DNA of 55,641 nt from Saprospiraceae bacterium. Its GTDB lineage: Bacteria > Bacteroidota > Bacteroidia > Chitinophagales > Saprospiraceae. This document shows, one piece after another, positions 17,897 through 27,330 of this stretch. Position 1 is the stretch's first letter. Each line of letters begins with the position of its first letter. A program made the translations under genes and the position numbers. Location: the NCBI GenBank assembly GCA_020629515.1, contig JAHDDE010000018.1, forward strand, positions 1 through 55,641. Direction: 5' to 3'. The notes beneath the pieces are model-generated. The model worked only from the letters and a program-made list of their open reading frames with translations, did not search any database and was not told the origin of the DNA.

Positions 17897-19863
17897 TTAA
17901 ACCAATTTTTACGATTACGGCCTTTTTGTTATTCATAGGTCTCACCGGTTATACCAAAGGAATAGACAAAGAGTTACTGACTCAAAAATTCCATCCATTA
18001 GATAGTACTGCCAGTGCTGCCTACATTAAGAAGAATGTAGAAATAGAATATAACTTTGACAATCCATTAGGCCTTCATTTAGAAATGAAATACCATTTTG
18101 TTATTAAAATCTATAATGAAGATGGTGAATCCTATGGGACTTTTCAGGTGCCTTACTACGAAAAAGGGGGCAAGAAAGAGAAAGTAAGAAAGATTAAAGC
18201 CCAAACTTATAATCTCGTCAATGGTAAAATAAAGAGTGAGCAACTCAGCAAAAAAGATATTTATAAAGAAGAAACTTCTGGAAATTGGAGAAAGGTAACT
18301 TTCGCATTACCTAATGTGAAACCTGGGTCAGTTATAGAAGTCCAATATACAGTCTCATCTCCATATGTATACAGTATACCCAAATGGTACTTTCAAAATA
18401 GTATACCAACAGATTATTCCTCTTATATCATCGATGTCCCGGAATATTTCACTCTTACTCCAGTACCTACGGGTTCTGTATTATTAAGTAATGAAAAAAA
18501 ACCTGTGATGTCATCTCAACACGGAGAAATCCGTCATACTCTAATTGGCACTAAAATAAAACCATATAAAAAGGACAAATATGTGCTAAATGAAAATGAT
18601 TATCGTAGTGGTATTAAGTTTGAATTATTCAGTACAAAATTCCCAAATCGCCCTACTGAATATTACTCAAAAGATTGGAATGCTATAGCCACAAACCTCA
18701 ATGAAGCTGACTATTTTGGACGACAAATTAAAAAGAAACTTTCGGACCTAAATTCTATAGTCGAAGAAGCCCTTACAATAGACCGAAAGGATCGTGCTCT
18801 ATTTTTATATGAATATGTAAGATCTAATTACACTTGGAATGAAAAATATGGGATTGGTTCATATGATGGTTTAAAAAAAGTAGTAAGTAATAAATCTGGG
18901 GGAGTAGGTGATATCAACTTATTATTAGTCAATCTCCTCAAAAAAAGTAATCTTGTAGCCCATCCAGTAGTTATGAAGTCTCGATATGATGGTCTTCTAA
19001 ATACTTCATTCCCGACTCTGACAGAACTGGACTATTGCATAGTATACGTAGAATTAAGTCCTGACGAATATATCTTGCTTGATGCAACCTCTAAATTGAC
19101 TCCTATGGGAGAGTTACCTCTAAGAGCACTAAATATATCAGGAGTTGTGGTGAGACCTGATGGAGCTAAAATCATCAATATGGTCAATAATAATCAATAC
19201 AAAGTACAAACCGTATCAGAATATGATGTTGACGTCGAAAACAATACCTTGATCGGTTCGAGCCAAAGAAAGCGAAGTAATTATGCTGCTACTAAGTTTA
19301 GAGCGGACTTAGAAAAAGAGAATAACGAAATAGATGAGGAAGAAGATTATCAGGATGAAGAAGGAGAACAAGAAGATGACATCGAAAGCTACAATCTTGA
19401 TAATACTTATGAAGTAATCAGCCTGAAAAATCTTGAGGATATCTACAAGCCAATATCTTTAGAATACAAAGAGGAGCTTTATACTTGTTCTAAAATTATC
19501 GGTAATAAAATCTTTATTGACGGTTCATTAGACTTTGGTATAAAGGACAATCCATTTAAAGAAGAGAATCGAGAATATCCAATTTTTTATAATAATAAAG
19601 TGTCGACTAAATCAATCGCAGCTATAAATATACCTGAAGGGTATATCATCGAGAGCATACCAGAATCAACAAGTGTTACTACTCCTACTAAGGCGGCGAC
19701 ATTTAGATATGACGTAAAACAACAAGATGGTAAATTGATCATTTACTACATTTTTTCAGTAAAACAAACGAATGTTGGACCGGGAGAATATCCTGCTCTA
19801 AAAAATTTATATAAAATAGCAGCAGATAAAGCTGCTGAAAAAATAGTACTTACAAAAGTATGA
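17893..19863 (+). CDS. DUF3857/transglutaminase-like exported protein lacking the catalytic Cys
   Basis: A 656-residue partner of the preceding gene, with a signal peptide (about residues 1-21) and the same DUF3857-transglutaminase-like-beta layout. At the position of the nucleophile the sequence reads KSGGVGDINLLL (about residues 335-346), with no Cys. From family knowledge many paralogues read SADINLLL here, so this is a known non-catalytic branch and not a recent mutation. A strongly acidic insert (about residues 478-500, Glu/Asp-rich) lies before the C-terminal domain. It is coupled to the upstream gene by a four-base overlap, which suggests the proteins act together. Confidence 0.8.
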   Translation: MIKPIFTITAFLLFIGLTGYTKGIDKELLTQKFHPLDSTASAAYIKKNVEIEYNFDNPLGLHLEMKYHFVIKIYNEDGESYGTFQVPYYEKGGKKEKVRKIKAQTYNLVNGKIKSEQLSKKDIYKEETSGNWRKVTFALPNVKPGSVIEVQYTVSSPYVYSIPKWYFQNSIPTDYSSYIIDVPEYFTLTPVPTGSVLLSNEKKPVMSSQHGEIRHTLIGTKIKPYKKDKYVLNENDYRSGIKFELFSTKFPNRPTEYYSKDWNAIATNLNEADYFGRQIKKKLSDLNSIVEEALTIDRKDRALFLYEYVRSNYTWNEKYGIGSYDGLKKVVSNKSGGVGDINLLLVNLLKKSNLVAHPVVMKSRYDGLLNTSFPTLTELDYCIVYVELSPDEYILLDATSKLTPMGELPLRALNISGVVVRPDGAKIINMVNNNQYKVQTVSEYDVDVENNTLIGSSQRKRSNYAATKFRADLEKENNEIDEEEDYQDEEGEQEDDIESYNLDNTYEVISLKNLEDIYKPISLEYKEELYTCSKIIGNKIFIDGSLDFGIKDNPFKEENREYPIFYNNKVSTKSIAAINIPEGYIIESIPESTSVTTPTKAATFRYDVKQQDGKLIIYYIFSVKQTNVGPGEYPALKNLYKIAADKAAEKIVLTKV

Positions 19864-19999
19864 TCACTTTTGACCATTCAATTGGATAATCATACCATTC
19901 AACATTATGAGATAGCGATTTAACTATTGTTGACGACATATTTGAATCATCAATAAAAGGTAATTCAAATAAAAATTTTTTAAATCAAATGTCGTCATC

Positions 20000-20461
20000 A
20001 TGAAAAAAGTTAAATCGTTTTCTCGTAATTTATTAGGGTTAGGGTTATTCATGGGTTCCACTCTTATGATCAACGCTCAAAAAGAAGATCTTGCAGTATT
20101 GACCAGTGCCATACCTACTTATAGTAGCGTGATCAACAGCAAAACTTCAGTCAGAAGCAATACCAAAAGCTCTCTGCATACATATGAAGCAATAGAGCAA
20201 ATTAGAAAACATATTTCCTCGCAACTTTCATATACTGATATAGCAGTCGAATACAATATTGAGGGCACCATAGTGGTCGAAGTGAGCATGGACAAAGAAG
20301 GAAAAATATCTAACAAGAGGATCATCAAAAAACTACAAAGTGGATTAGATCAGGCAGTTATAAATTCGTTAGGCAAACTAACTAAAGTAAATATCGATCA
20401 GGATACATATCAAGGAGTTAATACAGTTCATATACCTATTCGATTTACCAATTCTCTATAG
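20000..20461 (+). CDS. small exported protein with TonB C-terminal-like domain
   Basis: A 153-residue protein with a signal peptide (MKKVKSFSRNLLGLGLFMGSTLMINAQ). Residues about 60-150 look like a TonB C-terminal domain: IRKHISSQLSYTDIAVEYNIEGTIVVEVSMDKEGKIS, then a helix (LDQAVINSLGKL) and a final strand HIPIRFTN. Unlike true TonB it has no membrane anchor plus proline-rich spacer, so it is probably periplasmic and not an energy transducer. A strong terminator follows, which separates it from the two-component pair. Confidence 0.7.
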   Translation: MKKVKSFSRNLLGLGLFMGSTLMINAQKEDLAVLTSAIPTYSSVINSKTSVRSNTKSSLHTYEAIEQIRKHISSQLSYTDIAVEYNIEGTIVVEVSMDKEGKISNKRIIKKLQSGLDQAVINSLGKLTKVNIDQDTYQGVNTVHIPIRFTNSL

Positions 20462-20485
20462 AATGGAAAAAATCGGTTATTTTGT

Positions 20486-20520
20486 AAAGAGCAGTAAGAA
20501 ATGTTTTACTGCTCTTTTCT
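20486..20520 (+). terminator. intrinsic terminator after the TonB-like gene
   Basis: Perfect 12-bp stem AAAGAGCAGTAA (20486-20497) and TTACTGCTCTTT (20506-20517) with an 8-base loop and a T-rich tail. It ends 28 bases before the kinase start, so the kinase needs its own promoter or readthrough. Confidence 0.85.
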
Positions 20521-20547
20521 TGTCAATCACCTCGGGAAAAATAATAA

Positions 20548-21591
20548 ATGAAGCCTTGTGTAGAATTTTTGGGATTTGATGATAGATGGCTAATGCGCCT
20601 TGGCATTCCACTTTTATCTATACCTATGCCAGTCTTATTAAATCTCAACTACACGAGTTGGCAGGAGTATTGGTTTCATTTTGTTCCAGAATCTATGGTA
20701 TTTGTTTTTGGATTTTGGATTTTCTATAGATATGTGATTATTTATTTACACAAAAGATTCCCAAAATTATCTCAAGCCCATACACGAGTTACTTCGGAGA
20801 TACTTGTGATAGTGCTTTCTGCACCAATTATTAAATGGATCCTTAGCAGCATTATAGCAATAATATTGAAATTTTGCTATCTCGACGAGACGGTCATGCC
20901 GAGCCATCTTCAGACATTACTCAACATATATCTTCCTTCAGGCCTTATAGTAGCATTATATGAGGCCTTCTATTATTTCTCTAAGTATAAAGAATCCTTA
21001 TTGGAGAAAGAAAAGTTAGAAAAAGTCCACATTCAGACTCAATTGGACAACCTAAAAAATCAAATTAATCCTCATTTCTTATTTAATAGTCTAAACACCC
21101 TCATGAACCTCATCCCTACAGATCAAGATGCTGCCATGGACTATCTATCGAAGTTATCTAAGTTTTATAGATTCTCGGTTGGTGCGCAAGAGGAAGTAAA
21201 AGTCCCTATTAATCAAGAAATAGCATGCGCTAAGCTCTACGCTGAACTATTAAGTGTCAGATTTAGAGAAGGCATTAATTATAAGTTTGACTTACCCCAG
21301 CAGAGTGATAAATTTCTTCTACCCTTAAGCTTGCAGCTATTGATAGAAAATGCGGTAAAACATAATATCGTATCACGTAACCAACCGCTCTCTATAACTA
21401 TCGAATATAGCGATCAAGACGACTATATCACAGTAAAGAACAACCTTCAAAAAAAGTTAGAAGCCGTTAGTTCCACAGGTATGGGACTCAAGAATATCAT
21501 AGAGCGATATGCATACTTTACTGATAAAGAGATAAAATGTGAATCTAATCAAGACGAATTTAAAGTCTCTATACCTCTACTAAAGCAATAG
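20548..21591 (+). CDS. LytS-type sensor histidine kinase
   Basis: A 347-residue membrane kinase. Four hydrophobic segments (about 16-32, 48-66, 85-108, 125-144) precede a coiled linker and the His_kinase domain, with His176 in QINPHFLFNSLN, the signature of the LytS/YehU group. The ATP-binding part has LLIENAVKHN (N-box) and GMGLKNI (G-box). It would sense an unknown signal at the membrane and phosphorylate the LytTR regulator encoded two bases downstream. Confidence 0.9.
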   Translation: MKPCVEFLGFDDRWLMRLGIPLLSIPMPVLLNLNYTSWQEYWFHFVPESMVFVFGFWIFYRYVIIYLHKRFPKLSQAHTRVTSEILVIVLSAPIIKWILSSIIAIILKFCYLDETVMPSHLQTLLNIYLPSGLIVALYEAFYYFSKYKESLLEKEKLEKVHIQTQLDNLKNQINPHFLFNSLNTLMNLIPTDQDAAMDYLSKLSKFYRFSVGAQEEVKVPINQEIACAKLYAELLSVRFREGINYKFDLPQQSDKFLLPLSLQLLIENAVKHNIVSRNQPLSITIEYSDQDDYITVKNNLQKKLEAVSSTGMGLKNIIERYAYFTDKEIKCESNQDEFKVSIPLLKQ

Positions 21592-21593
21592 TT

Positions 21594-22358
21594 ATGAATG
21601 TTTTGATAATAGAAGATGAAATAAATGCCTTTGAGTATTTGAGTGGATTGTTAAAAAAGGTCGAACCCAAAATCGAAGTTTTGGCTAATATAGATAACGT
21701 GCATGAATCCCTTAATTGGTTAGAGAAATATCAAAATGAAACCGATCTGATTTTTATGGATATTCAGTTGGCAGATGGTCTAAGTTTCGAAATATTCAAT
21801 CATATCGAAGTTAACACTCCAATAATTTTTACGACTGCTTATGACCAATATGCTATGGATGCATTTAAAGTGTATAGTGTTGATTATTTACTAAAACCGA
21901 TTCATAAAGATGATCTGATTGCCGCTCTGGATCGATTTGAGAAATTATACAACAAAGGCCCCAACGACCAATCGTCAATGCTCAAAAAGATGATTCAGAA
22001 TATTTCAAAACCTAAAAAAAATAGATGTCTGGTTAAAAAGGGTGGTCATTATGAATATGTGGATGTCTCAGATATAGTATTTGTTAATTCTGAAGATAGT
22101 ATTACATTTCTCCATTCTCGAGATGGCAAAAGACACATTTACTCAAAGACTGTAGAAAACTTATTCGAAGAATTAGATACTACAAAATTCTATCAGATCA
22201 ATAGAAGTCAGATAGTTAATATCGATGCTATCCATGAAGTACATCCCTATCTCAATCAAAGACTTAAGGTATTAATGAATCCAACATTAAAATCAAATTC
22301 AGAATTTATAGTTAGCAGAAATCGTATGTCGGATTTTAAAAACTGGATGGATCAATGA
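21594..22358 (+). CDS. LytTR family response regulator
   Basis: A 254-residue regulator. The receiver domain has IIEDE (5-9), phospho-acceptor Asp56 in IFMDIQL and the conserved Lys in LLKPIH. The C-terminal LytTR DNA-binding domain (about 145-250) shows RCLVKKGGHYEYVDVSDIVFVNSED and the FYQINRSQIVN block. It is the cognate partner of the upstream kinase, separated by two bases. Targets cannot be told from sequence, though LytTR proteins typically bind paired direct repeats. Confidence 0.92.
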   Translation: MNVLIIEDEINAFEYLSGLLKKVEPKIEVLANIDNVHESLNWLEKYQNETDLIFMDIQLADGLSFEIFNHIEVNTPIIFTTAYDQYAMDAFKVYSVDYLLKPIHKDDLIAALDRFEKLYNKGPNDQSSMLKKMIQNISKPKKNRCLVKKGGHYEYVDVSDIVFVNSEDSITFLHSRDGKRHIYSKTVENLFEELDTTKFYQINRSQIVNIDAIHEVHPYLNQRLKVLMNPTLKSNSEFIVSRNRMSDFKNWMDQ

Positions 22359-22378
22359 TCTACTATCATAATTGATCC
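22349..22378. other. hairpin spanning convergent gene ends
   Basis: GGATCAAT (22349-22356) pairs with ATTGATCC (22371-22378). The arms are the last codons of the LytTR gene and of the helicase gene. No strong T-run follows, so it is a weak candidate for a shared bidirectional terminator. Confidence 0.35.
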
Positions 22379-24537
22379 TTAATCGTGTCTTGATACCATA
22401 TCCTCATCCATCTCAATTGAGCGTAACTTGTATAAAATGGAATTTTAGCCTTCAGATCATTAAGGTCCAATTCGTTATGTTCGGATACAAAAGGATATAT
22501 CTTATCAATATCACTTTTACTCATTAATTTTTGAATATTTACTTTCCCTTCCTTTAGTAATTTACCAAGGTGGCTTTCAATGGTACTGACAGCTAAATTT
22601 CTCTCCTTTGCTATTTCATCAACAGATTTCCCCGCCTCCCAAAGCTCAAGAGTGGTCTCATAGGTTTGCCCTTTAACTCTCTTTTCTTTTATTTTTGATG
22701 CATCAAATACCACTACCCTCTTATACTTTGGCACAAGCTGATACACTTTGTAACCTTGATAATTCAAGTCATACAAACTTTCGATAAATAACCATACTTC
22801 GTGAATGAATGCAGAGAGGTTCTTAACCAATACCGAACTTTTGGCTTTTTTATACTTATCATACTTGTGCTCCAGAGGGATCACTGCTCCGTTATATAAT
22901 TGGTCGATGAAGTATTCTATACCCTTATTAGATCTATTAAGTAATACCGAAGTTGTGCTCTCATTTTTCTTTATTAAATCAACTATCATCTTTAGCTGCC
23001 CCGAAAACTTTTGAGAAGTCTGGTTAAGATCTTTTAAAAGGAGCTTGACGTTTTTAGCAATTTTCAAAAACTCATCTTGTTTTTCCCCTACTTTTTCATT
23101 GAGTGAATCCTCCCATATTTCAAGATAGGCCAACAACTTCTCCATACTAAATGCCTCGATCAGTTGCAACTCTTCGTACTCCTTGATAGCTAATTTCAAT
23201 TCTTCATGGATTGTCTCAGTAGATAGAGCTGTACTATGAAAATCCAAAATCCTTTGATCCACAATGACATTACTTTTGGATATCTCGGATGACAGAGTTA
23301 AACCCTCTAACGATCGACACCGGCTAAGTGCAACATATAATTGACCAGGCGCAAAACTGTTTTTAAGATCAATCTGTATTTGATCAAAAGTTAGTCCTTG
23401 ACTTTTGTGTACTGTGATAGCCCACGCTAACCGTATAGGGTATTGCTTAAAACTTCCTATTTCTTCAATTTTAACCTCTTTAGTTTTATCATTTACTATG
23501 TACTTATGGTTTTTCCATTCTGCTGGTTCGACAGCAATTTTTTCAGAATCCCCATCCGACTGTACAAATAGTATATCATCGTACATATCTGTTACCATTC
23601 CAATTTTTCCATTAAAAAATATTCCATCAGGATGATTTCGTGTGAACATTACTTTTGCCCCTTTCTTCACCTCAATATTGAGTGCCATAGGATATGCTGA
23701 CTCGTTAAATTTACCACTCACTTCTGCTTCGAGATGGTACACTTTATCATCTATCGCATGAAGTGCTTCTTGATTAACTTTATCCGCTTTGGCATTATGA
23801 GTTGTGAGTAGAAGTGCGGTATTCTTCTCATTTGAAATATTATACTTCTCATTAATCAAATTGATATCTGCGTCGGTGGATTCTCCAATTCTAATCCTAT
23901 TTAACACTTCTACAAAATGATTATCTTCCTGTCTATAGACCTTATCTAATTCGATTGCAATTGCACTTGCTTGTCTCCATGAAGTTGAATCGAAAAAAAA
24001 CGGAGATTTGTAATAACTCCTCAATACATCCCATTCCCGTTCTTTGACTACCGGAGAAAGTTGAAATAAGTCTCCAATTACCATCATCTGTACACCTCCG
24101 TATGGATGAGCGCTTTTCCTAATCCTTCGCAAAGTAAAATCAATGGCATCAAGTAGATCCGCCCTAACCATACTTATCTCATCGATGATGAGTAACTCTA
24201 ACTCCATGAGCAGTTTACGCTTTTCTTTACGGAGTTTATGTTGCTTGACTAACGTATGTCGATTCATAAATCCTTCCTGCCCCAAATCCGACTGATCAGG
24301 TATAAATGTGGCAATGGGCAATTGAAAAAATGAATGTATCGTCATACCTCCCGCATTGATTGCCGCCACACCCGTCGGAGCGACAACGACTGTGTTCTTT
24401 TTTGTTTCAGTAAGAATAGTTCTTAACAAGGTTGTTTTACCAGTGCCTGCTTTTCCTGTTAAAAAAAGATTCTTTTGGGTTTGTAACACAAATCGCTTGG
24501 CTACTTCACTTGTCTTATTTTCAATAATATCACTCAT
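22366..24537 (-). CDS. Pif1-like SF1 DNA helicase with C-terminal helix-turn-helix
   Basis: Numbered from ATG 24537 (the frame extends to a TTG at 24549), the protein has 723 residues. Walker A is GKAGTGKT (28-35), Walker B is LLIIDEISMV, and the C-terminal helicase motifs are AWAITVHKSQGLTFDQI and LYVALSRCRSLEGL. These are typical of Pif1/Dda 5'-3' helicases, which resolve G-quadruplexes and stalled forks. The last third has a long helical region and a helix-turn-helix (ELWEAGKSVDEIAKERNLAVSTIESHL) like the HTH_40 found at the end of RecQ and Bacteroidota Pif1 proteins. It stands alone on the minus strand. Confidence 0.88.
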   Translation of the reverse strand: MSDIIENKTSEVAKRFVLQTQKNLFLTGKAGTGKTTLLRTILTETKKNTVVVAPTGVAAINAGGMTIHSFFQLPIATFIPDQSDLGQEGFMNRHTLVKQHKLRKEKRKLLMELELLIIDEISMVRADLLDAIDFTLRRIRKSAHPYGGVQMMVIGDLFQLSPVVKEREWDVLRSYYKSPFFFDSTSWRQASAIAIELDKVYRQEDNHFVEVLNRIRIGESTDADINLINEKYNISNEKNTALLLTTHNAKADKVNQEALHAIDDKVYHLEAEVSGKFNESAYPMALNIEVKKGAKVMFTRNHPDGIFFNGKIGMVTDMYDDILFVQSDGDSEKIAVEPAEWKNHKYIVNDKTKEVKIEEIGSFKQYPIRLAWAITVHKSQGLTFDQIQIDLKNSFAPGQLYVALSRCRSLEGLTLSSEISKSNVIVDQRILDFHSTALSTETIHEELKLAIKEYEELQLIEAFSMEKLLAYLEIWEDSLNEKVGEKQDEFLKIAKNVKLLLKDLNQTSQKFSGQLKMIVDLIKKNESTTSVLLNRSNKGIEYFIDQLYNGAVIPLEHKYDKYKKAKSSVLVKNLSAFIHEVWLFIESLYDLNYQGYKVYQLVPKYKRVVVFDASKIKEKRVKGQTYETTLELWEAGKSVDEIAKERNLAVSTIESHLGKLLKEGKVNIQKLMSKSDIDKIYPFVSEHNELDLNDLKAKIPFYTSYAQLRWMRIWYQDTIKDQL

Positions 24538-24705
24538 AAACCTTCTCAAGGTACTATTTATCTATGCTCTTATTGCGTTATATATTAGGATAAACTAATC
24601 CTAGCTATTCATTTTTTATTTCGTCCAAGGGCTTCTTGAACAGGTAGAAAAAGTGATAATTTGGTATTTAAATTTATTAGATTAGTTAGAACTTATAATG
24701 CAATA

Positions 24706-25185
24706 ATGGATATCAACAAATACACCATCTCTCGACATGGGTTTTTCTCAAAAAACTATAAAATCTTCTCTGGGGATAGGCAGATTTATTCAGTAAAATC
24801 AGGATGGTGGTTAAAGGAATTGATTATCTATGACATGTCAGACGTCGAAAAGCTGCGTATAAAGAGACCCTTTTCAATGTTTCAAAAGAAATTTAACATA
24901 ATAATCAATGAGGAGGTCAGAGCGGATATCACCAGCAAAATGGGTTTTAAAAATAAATTAGAAATCAATAGTATTGGTGGTTTGTACTTTATAGAAGGTA
25001 ATCTTTGGGGTAACGAATATACTATAGAAGATGAGCACGAACCTATCGCTAAAGTAGCCAAAAATGTAATCAGCAAACCTCGCTATGGAATTGCAATCAA
25101 AAAAGGAAACGATGATCTATTCATCTTAGGATTAGTGATGACAGTAGAACTACTCATACGAGTAAAAAATGCACAGAAAAGCTAA
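24706..25185 (+). CDS. LURP-one/tubby-like fold protein (tentative)
   Basis: The ATG at 24706 is preferred over the TTG at 24661. The 160-residue product is built of repeated short strands: YKIFSGDRQIYSVK, ELIIYDMSDVEKLRIKR, FNIIINEEV, YTIEDEHEPIAKVAK, YGIAIKKGNDDLFILGL. This resembles the LURP-one-related/phospholipid scramblase-like beta barrel of small bacterial proteins. No signal peptide is seen. It ends two bases before the deformylase-like gene and is surely co-transcribed with it. The fold call is by pattern only. Confidence 0.5.
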   Translation: MDINKYTISRHGFFSKNYKIFSGDRQIYSVKSGWWLKELIIYDMSDVEKLRIKRPFSMFQKKFNIIINEEVRADITSKMGFKNKLEINSIGGLYFIEGNLWGNEYTIEDEHEPIAKVAKNVISKPRYGIAIKKGNDDLFILGLVMTVELLIRVKNAQKS

Positions 25186-25187
25186 AA

Positions 25188-25667
25188 ATGGGACTTGAAA
25201 GAATACTTAAACTGGGCAATCCTCTACTCTATCAAAAGTGTGATTTAGTTACTCAAGATGAATTACCTGGACTAAAAGAAAGGATAGTAGAAATGCATGA
25301 ATTGATCAAACTTTATAGGATCAAGTATAATGCTGGTAGGGCTATAGCTGCACCACAGATAGGTCTTATGAAGAGAATTATATGTTATAATCACATTGGT
25401 CAAAGAACTATTATAAATCCCACGCTAACCAACTGTAGTGAAGAAATGATAGAATTGTGGGATGACTGTATGTCATTCCCCGAATTGTTAGTTAAAGTGC
25501 GTAGACATAGATATTGTAATTTGGTATATCGAGATGAAAACTGGAAAGAACAATCCTGGGCATTAAGTGATGACCTCTCCGAACTCATGCAACATGAATA
25601 CGATCACCTCAATGGGATATTAGCAACAATGAGGGCTATCGATCAACATTCATTCAAATATGTATAA
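25188..25667 (+). CDS. peptide deformylase-like protein, variant motifs
   Basis: A 159-residue protein of the peptide deformylase family, which removes the N-formyl group from new proteins. The metal ligands are present: Cys94, His136 and His140, with catalytic Glu137 in QHEYDHLNG. Motif 1 is GRAIAAPQIG instead of GxGLAAPQ, and motif 2 is DDCMSFPEL instead of EGCLS. This places it in a divergent branch. It could be a second, specialised deformylase. Whether a standard def exists elsewhere in the genome is not visible here. Confidence 0.75.
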   Translation: MGLERILKLGNPLLYQKCDLVTQDELPGLKERIVEMHELIKLYRIKYNAGRAIAAPQIGLMKRIICYNHIGQRTIINPTLTNCSEEMIELWDDCMSFPELLVKVRRHRYCNLVYRDENWKEQSWALSDDLSELMQHEYDHLNGILATMRAIDQHSFKYV

Positions 25668-25675
25668 ATACTCCT

Positions 25676-26143
25676 TTAAGCAAAGAGCCAACTAATTATC
25701 ATCAATAGCATATAGACAAAACCAGTTATCAAAAACAATAACAACAGAGCAAACAAAATTACAGCTGGCCACGCACTACCACGATGTCTACCTTCTTCGT
25801 AATGCTCTATCATAAGATAGACGTTACGAGAATGTGATCTATATCCAAAATCAAAAATATCCCCTATAAAAGGAACAGTACCAATCACCGTATCAATTAA
25901 GACATTACTTAACATTTTAATAGTCAGTTTCCCACTGGCCCCTTTTCGATACATGATGATGATGAGAACCCCTCCTACTAAAATAGTTATGATATCACCT
26001 ATATAAGGGATAAGTCCAACAATGGCATCAACACCGAATCGGAAATTAGTACCAGGCAGTCTAAACTTGTTATCCAATAATTCTGCAGTCCGATGCAACC
26101 AAATCAATTCGTCATCTACCTTCTTCTTATCCACATCTGTCAT
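25676..26143 (-). CDS. DUF4112 domain membrane protein
   Basis: The ATG at 26143 is chosen over the TTG at 26161. About 155 residues. The family block runs LLDNKFRLPGTNFRFGVDAIVGLIPYIGDIITILVGG, followed by a second repeat-like segment (IDTVIGTVPFIGDIFDFGYRSHSRNV) and two C-terminal membrane helices. DUF4112 proteins are small membrane proteins of unknown function. It is convergent with the deformylase-like gene. Confidence 0.8.
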   Translation of the reverse strand: MTDVDKKKVDDELIWLHRTAELLDNKFRLPGTNFRFGVDAIVGLIPYIGDIITILVGGVLIIIMYRKGASGKLTIKMLSNVLIDTVIGTVPFIGDIFDFGYRSHSRNVYLMIEHYEEGRHRGSAWPAVILFALLLLFLITGFVYMLLMIISWLFA

Positions 26144-26195
26144 CCAACGACAAAATTGCAATTAGAAAAAATGTTCATGGCAGCTAATAATAAGT

Positions 26196-27134
26196 CTATT
26201 GACGAGGTGTCAAAATAATGTTGCGGTACATGACTGGGCCATGATCACCTTGTATCATAATGGGACCTGGAGAGCCTTCTTCAGCGTCTAAAGCTCCTCC
26301 TGTGATACCAGGTATAACTTGATCGACGATAATCTTTTTGCCATTAGCTTCTACAGTCACTCTATTGCCAATAAGTGTAATATCAAAACTCTGCCACTGA
26401 TTAGCAGGTAGAGCTACCATTTCATTTGGGGTTAAAAATCCATAAACACCCCCAAATTTTATAGGAGAAGGTGCATGCCCATAGCCATCCTCTACTTGCA
26501 CTTCATAGCGACCTCTTAAGTAAACCCCACTATTTCCATTTTCGGGACATTTAAACTCCAAGTGAAGTTTGAAGTCTGTATAAGTATCTTTTGTGATGAG
26601 ATTAGCTCCTACTCCCGCATTATTAAGGACCCCATCAACTACTTCCCATTTAGAATTGTCTTCCACTTCCCATCCAGCTAAATCTCTTCCGTTAAACAAT
26701 AATATCGGCGAACCCCATTTGGGATCATGTGTGAACGGTAAACTAACTTGACGGCTACCTGTAAATGAGTACTCGAGCCCATCTGTATAGGTCAAAACTC
26801 CATTTAACTTATTATCGTCTAACTCAAAAGTTAAAGACATATAGCCTTCTGGTTCCCACTGATGAGGTATAGTAAAAGAATAAGAATTATTATTTTTTTT
26901 AATTTCTGCTATCGGTCTGGCACTTCCAAATGCATAAACAAATCGCCCAATGAGAGTTCCAAATCCTGACTTTTCAATCTCTAACCAAGAGGGTAATGTC
27001 TTTCCATCTTTTATTATCTCCAAATCCCATCTACCAAACACTTCATCATTAGATGACGCTTGTGAAAAAGTATTTTGAGCAAGGAAAATTAAAAATAATA
27101 GGAGAAGATTTCTTGAAAGAGAATGTAATACCAT
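26196..27134 (-). CDS. exported DUF1080 protein (3-keto-disaccharide hydrolase-like)
   Basis: A 312-residue protein with a signal peptide (residues about 1-24). Residues about 30-125 form a small beta domain (GRWDLEIIKDGKTLPSWLEIEKSG). Residues about 140-310 are the DUF1080 concanavalin-like domain: LFNGRDLAGWEVED, KLHLEFKCPENGNSGVYLRGRYEVQVEDG and GDHGPVMYRNIILTP. DUF1080 proteins in Bacteroides are known to cleave 3-keto-glycosides, and many act outside the cytoplasm. The gene stands alone but may supply the hydrolytic step for the GMC dehydrogenase cluster at 37.8-41.4 kb (inference). Confidence 0.88.
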   Translation of the reverse strand: MVLHSLSRNLLLLFLIFLAQNTFSQASSNDEVFGRWDLEIIKDGKTLPSWLEIEKSGFGTLIGRFVYAFGSARPIAEIKKNNNSYSFTIPHQWEPEGYMSLTFELDDNKLNGVLTYTDGLEYSFTGSRQVSLPFTHDPKWGSPILLFNGRDLAGWEVEDNSKWEVVDGVLNNAGVGANLITKDTYTDFKLHLEFKCPENGNSGVYLRGRYEVQVEDGYGHAPSPIKFGGVYGFLTPNEMVALPANQWQSFDITLIGNRVTVEANGKKIIVDQVIPGITGGALDAEEGSPGPIMIQGDHGPVMYRNIILTPRQ

Positions 27135-27330
27135 GGCTAAATAAATTTGCTAAAGAATTAAAATTAATAATTAATACAACCCATAGGACATAAAATTAAA
27201 ATTCTAAAATTTTACTAATCCTGATATAGCGATTTATCTCTATAGAAGAGTATGAGAAATAGCCTAGTGATAATATGGCTCAAAAATTTTATTATCAACT
27301 CGAAAAGGTTGACTTTTGCCATACAGCAGC

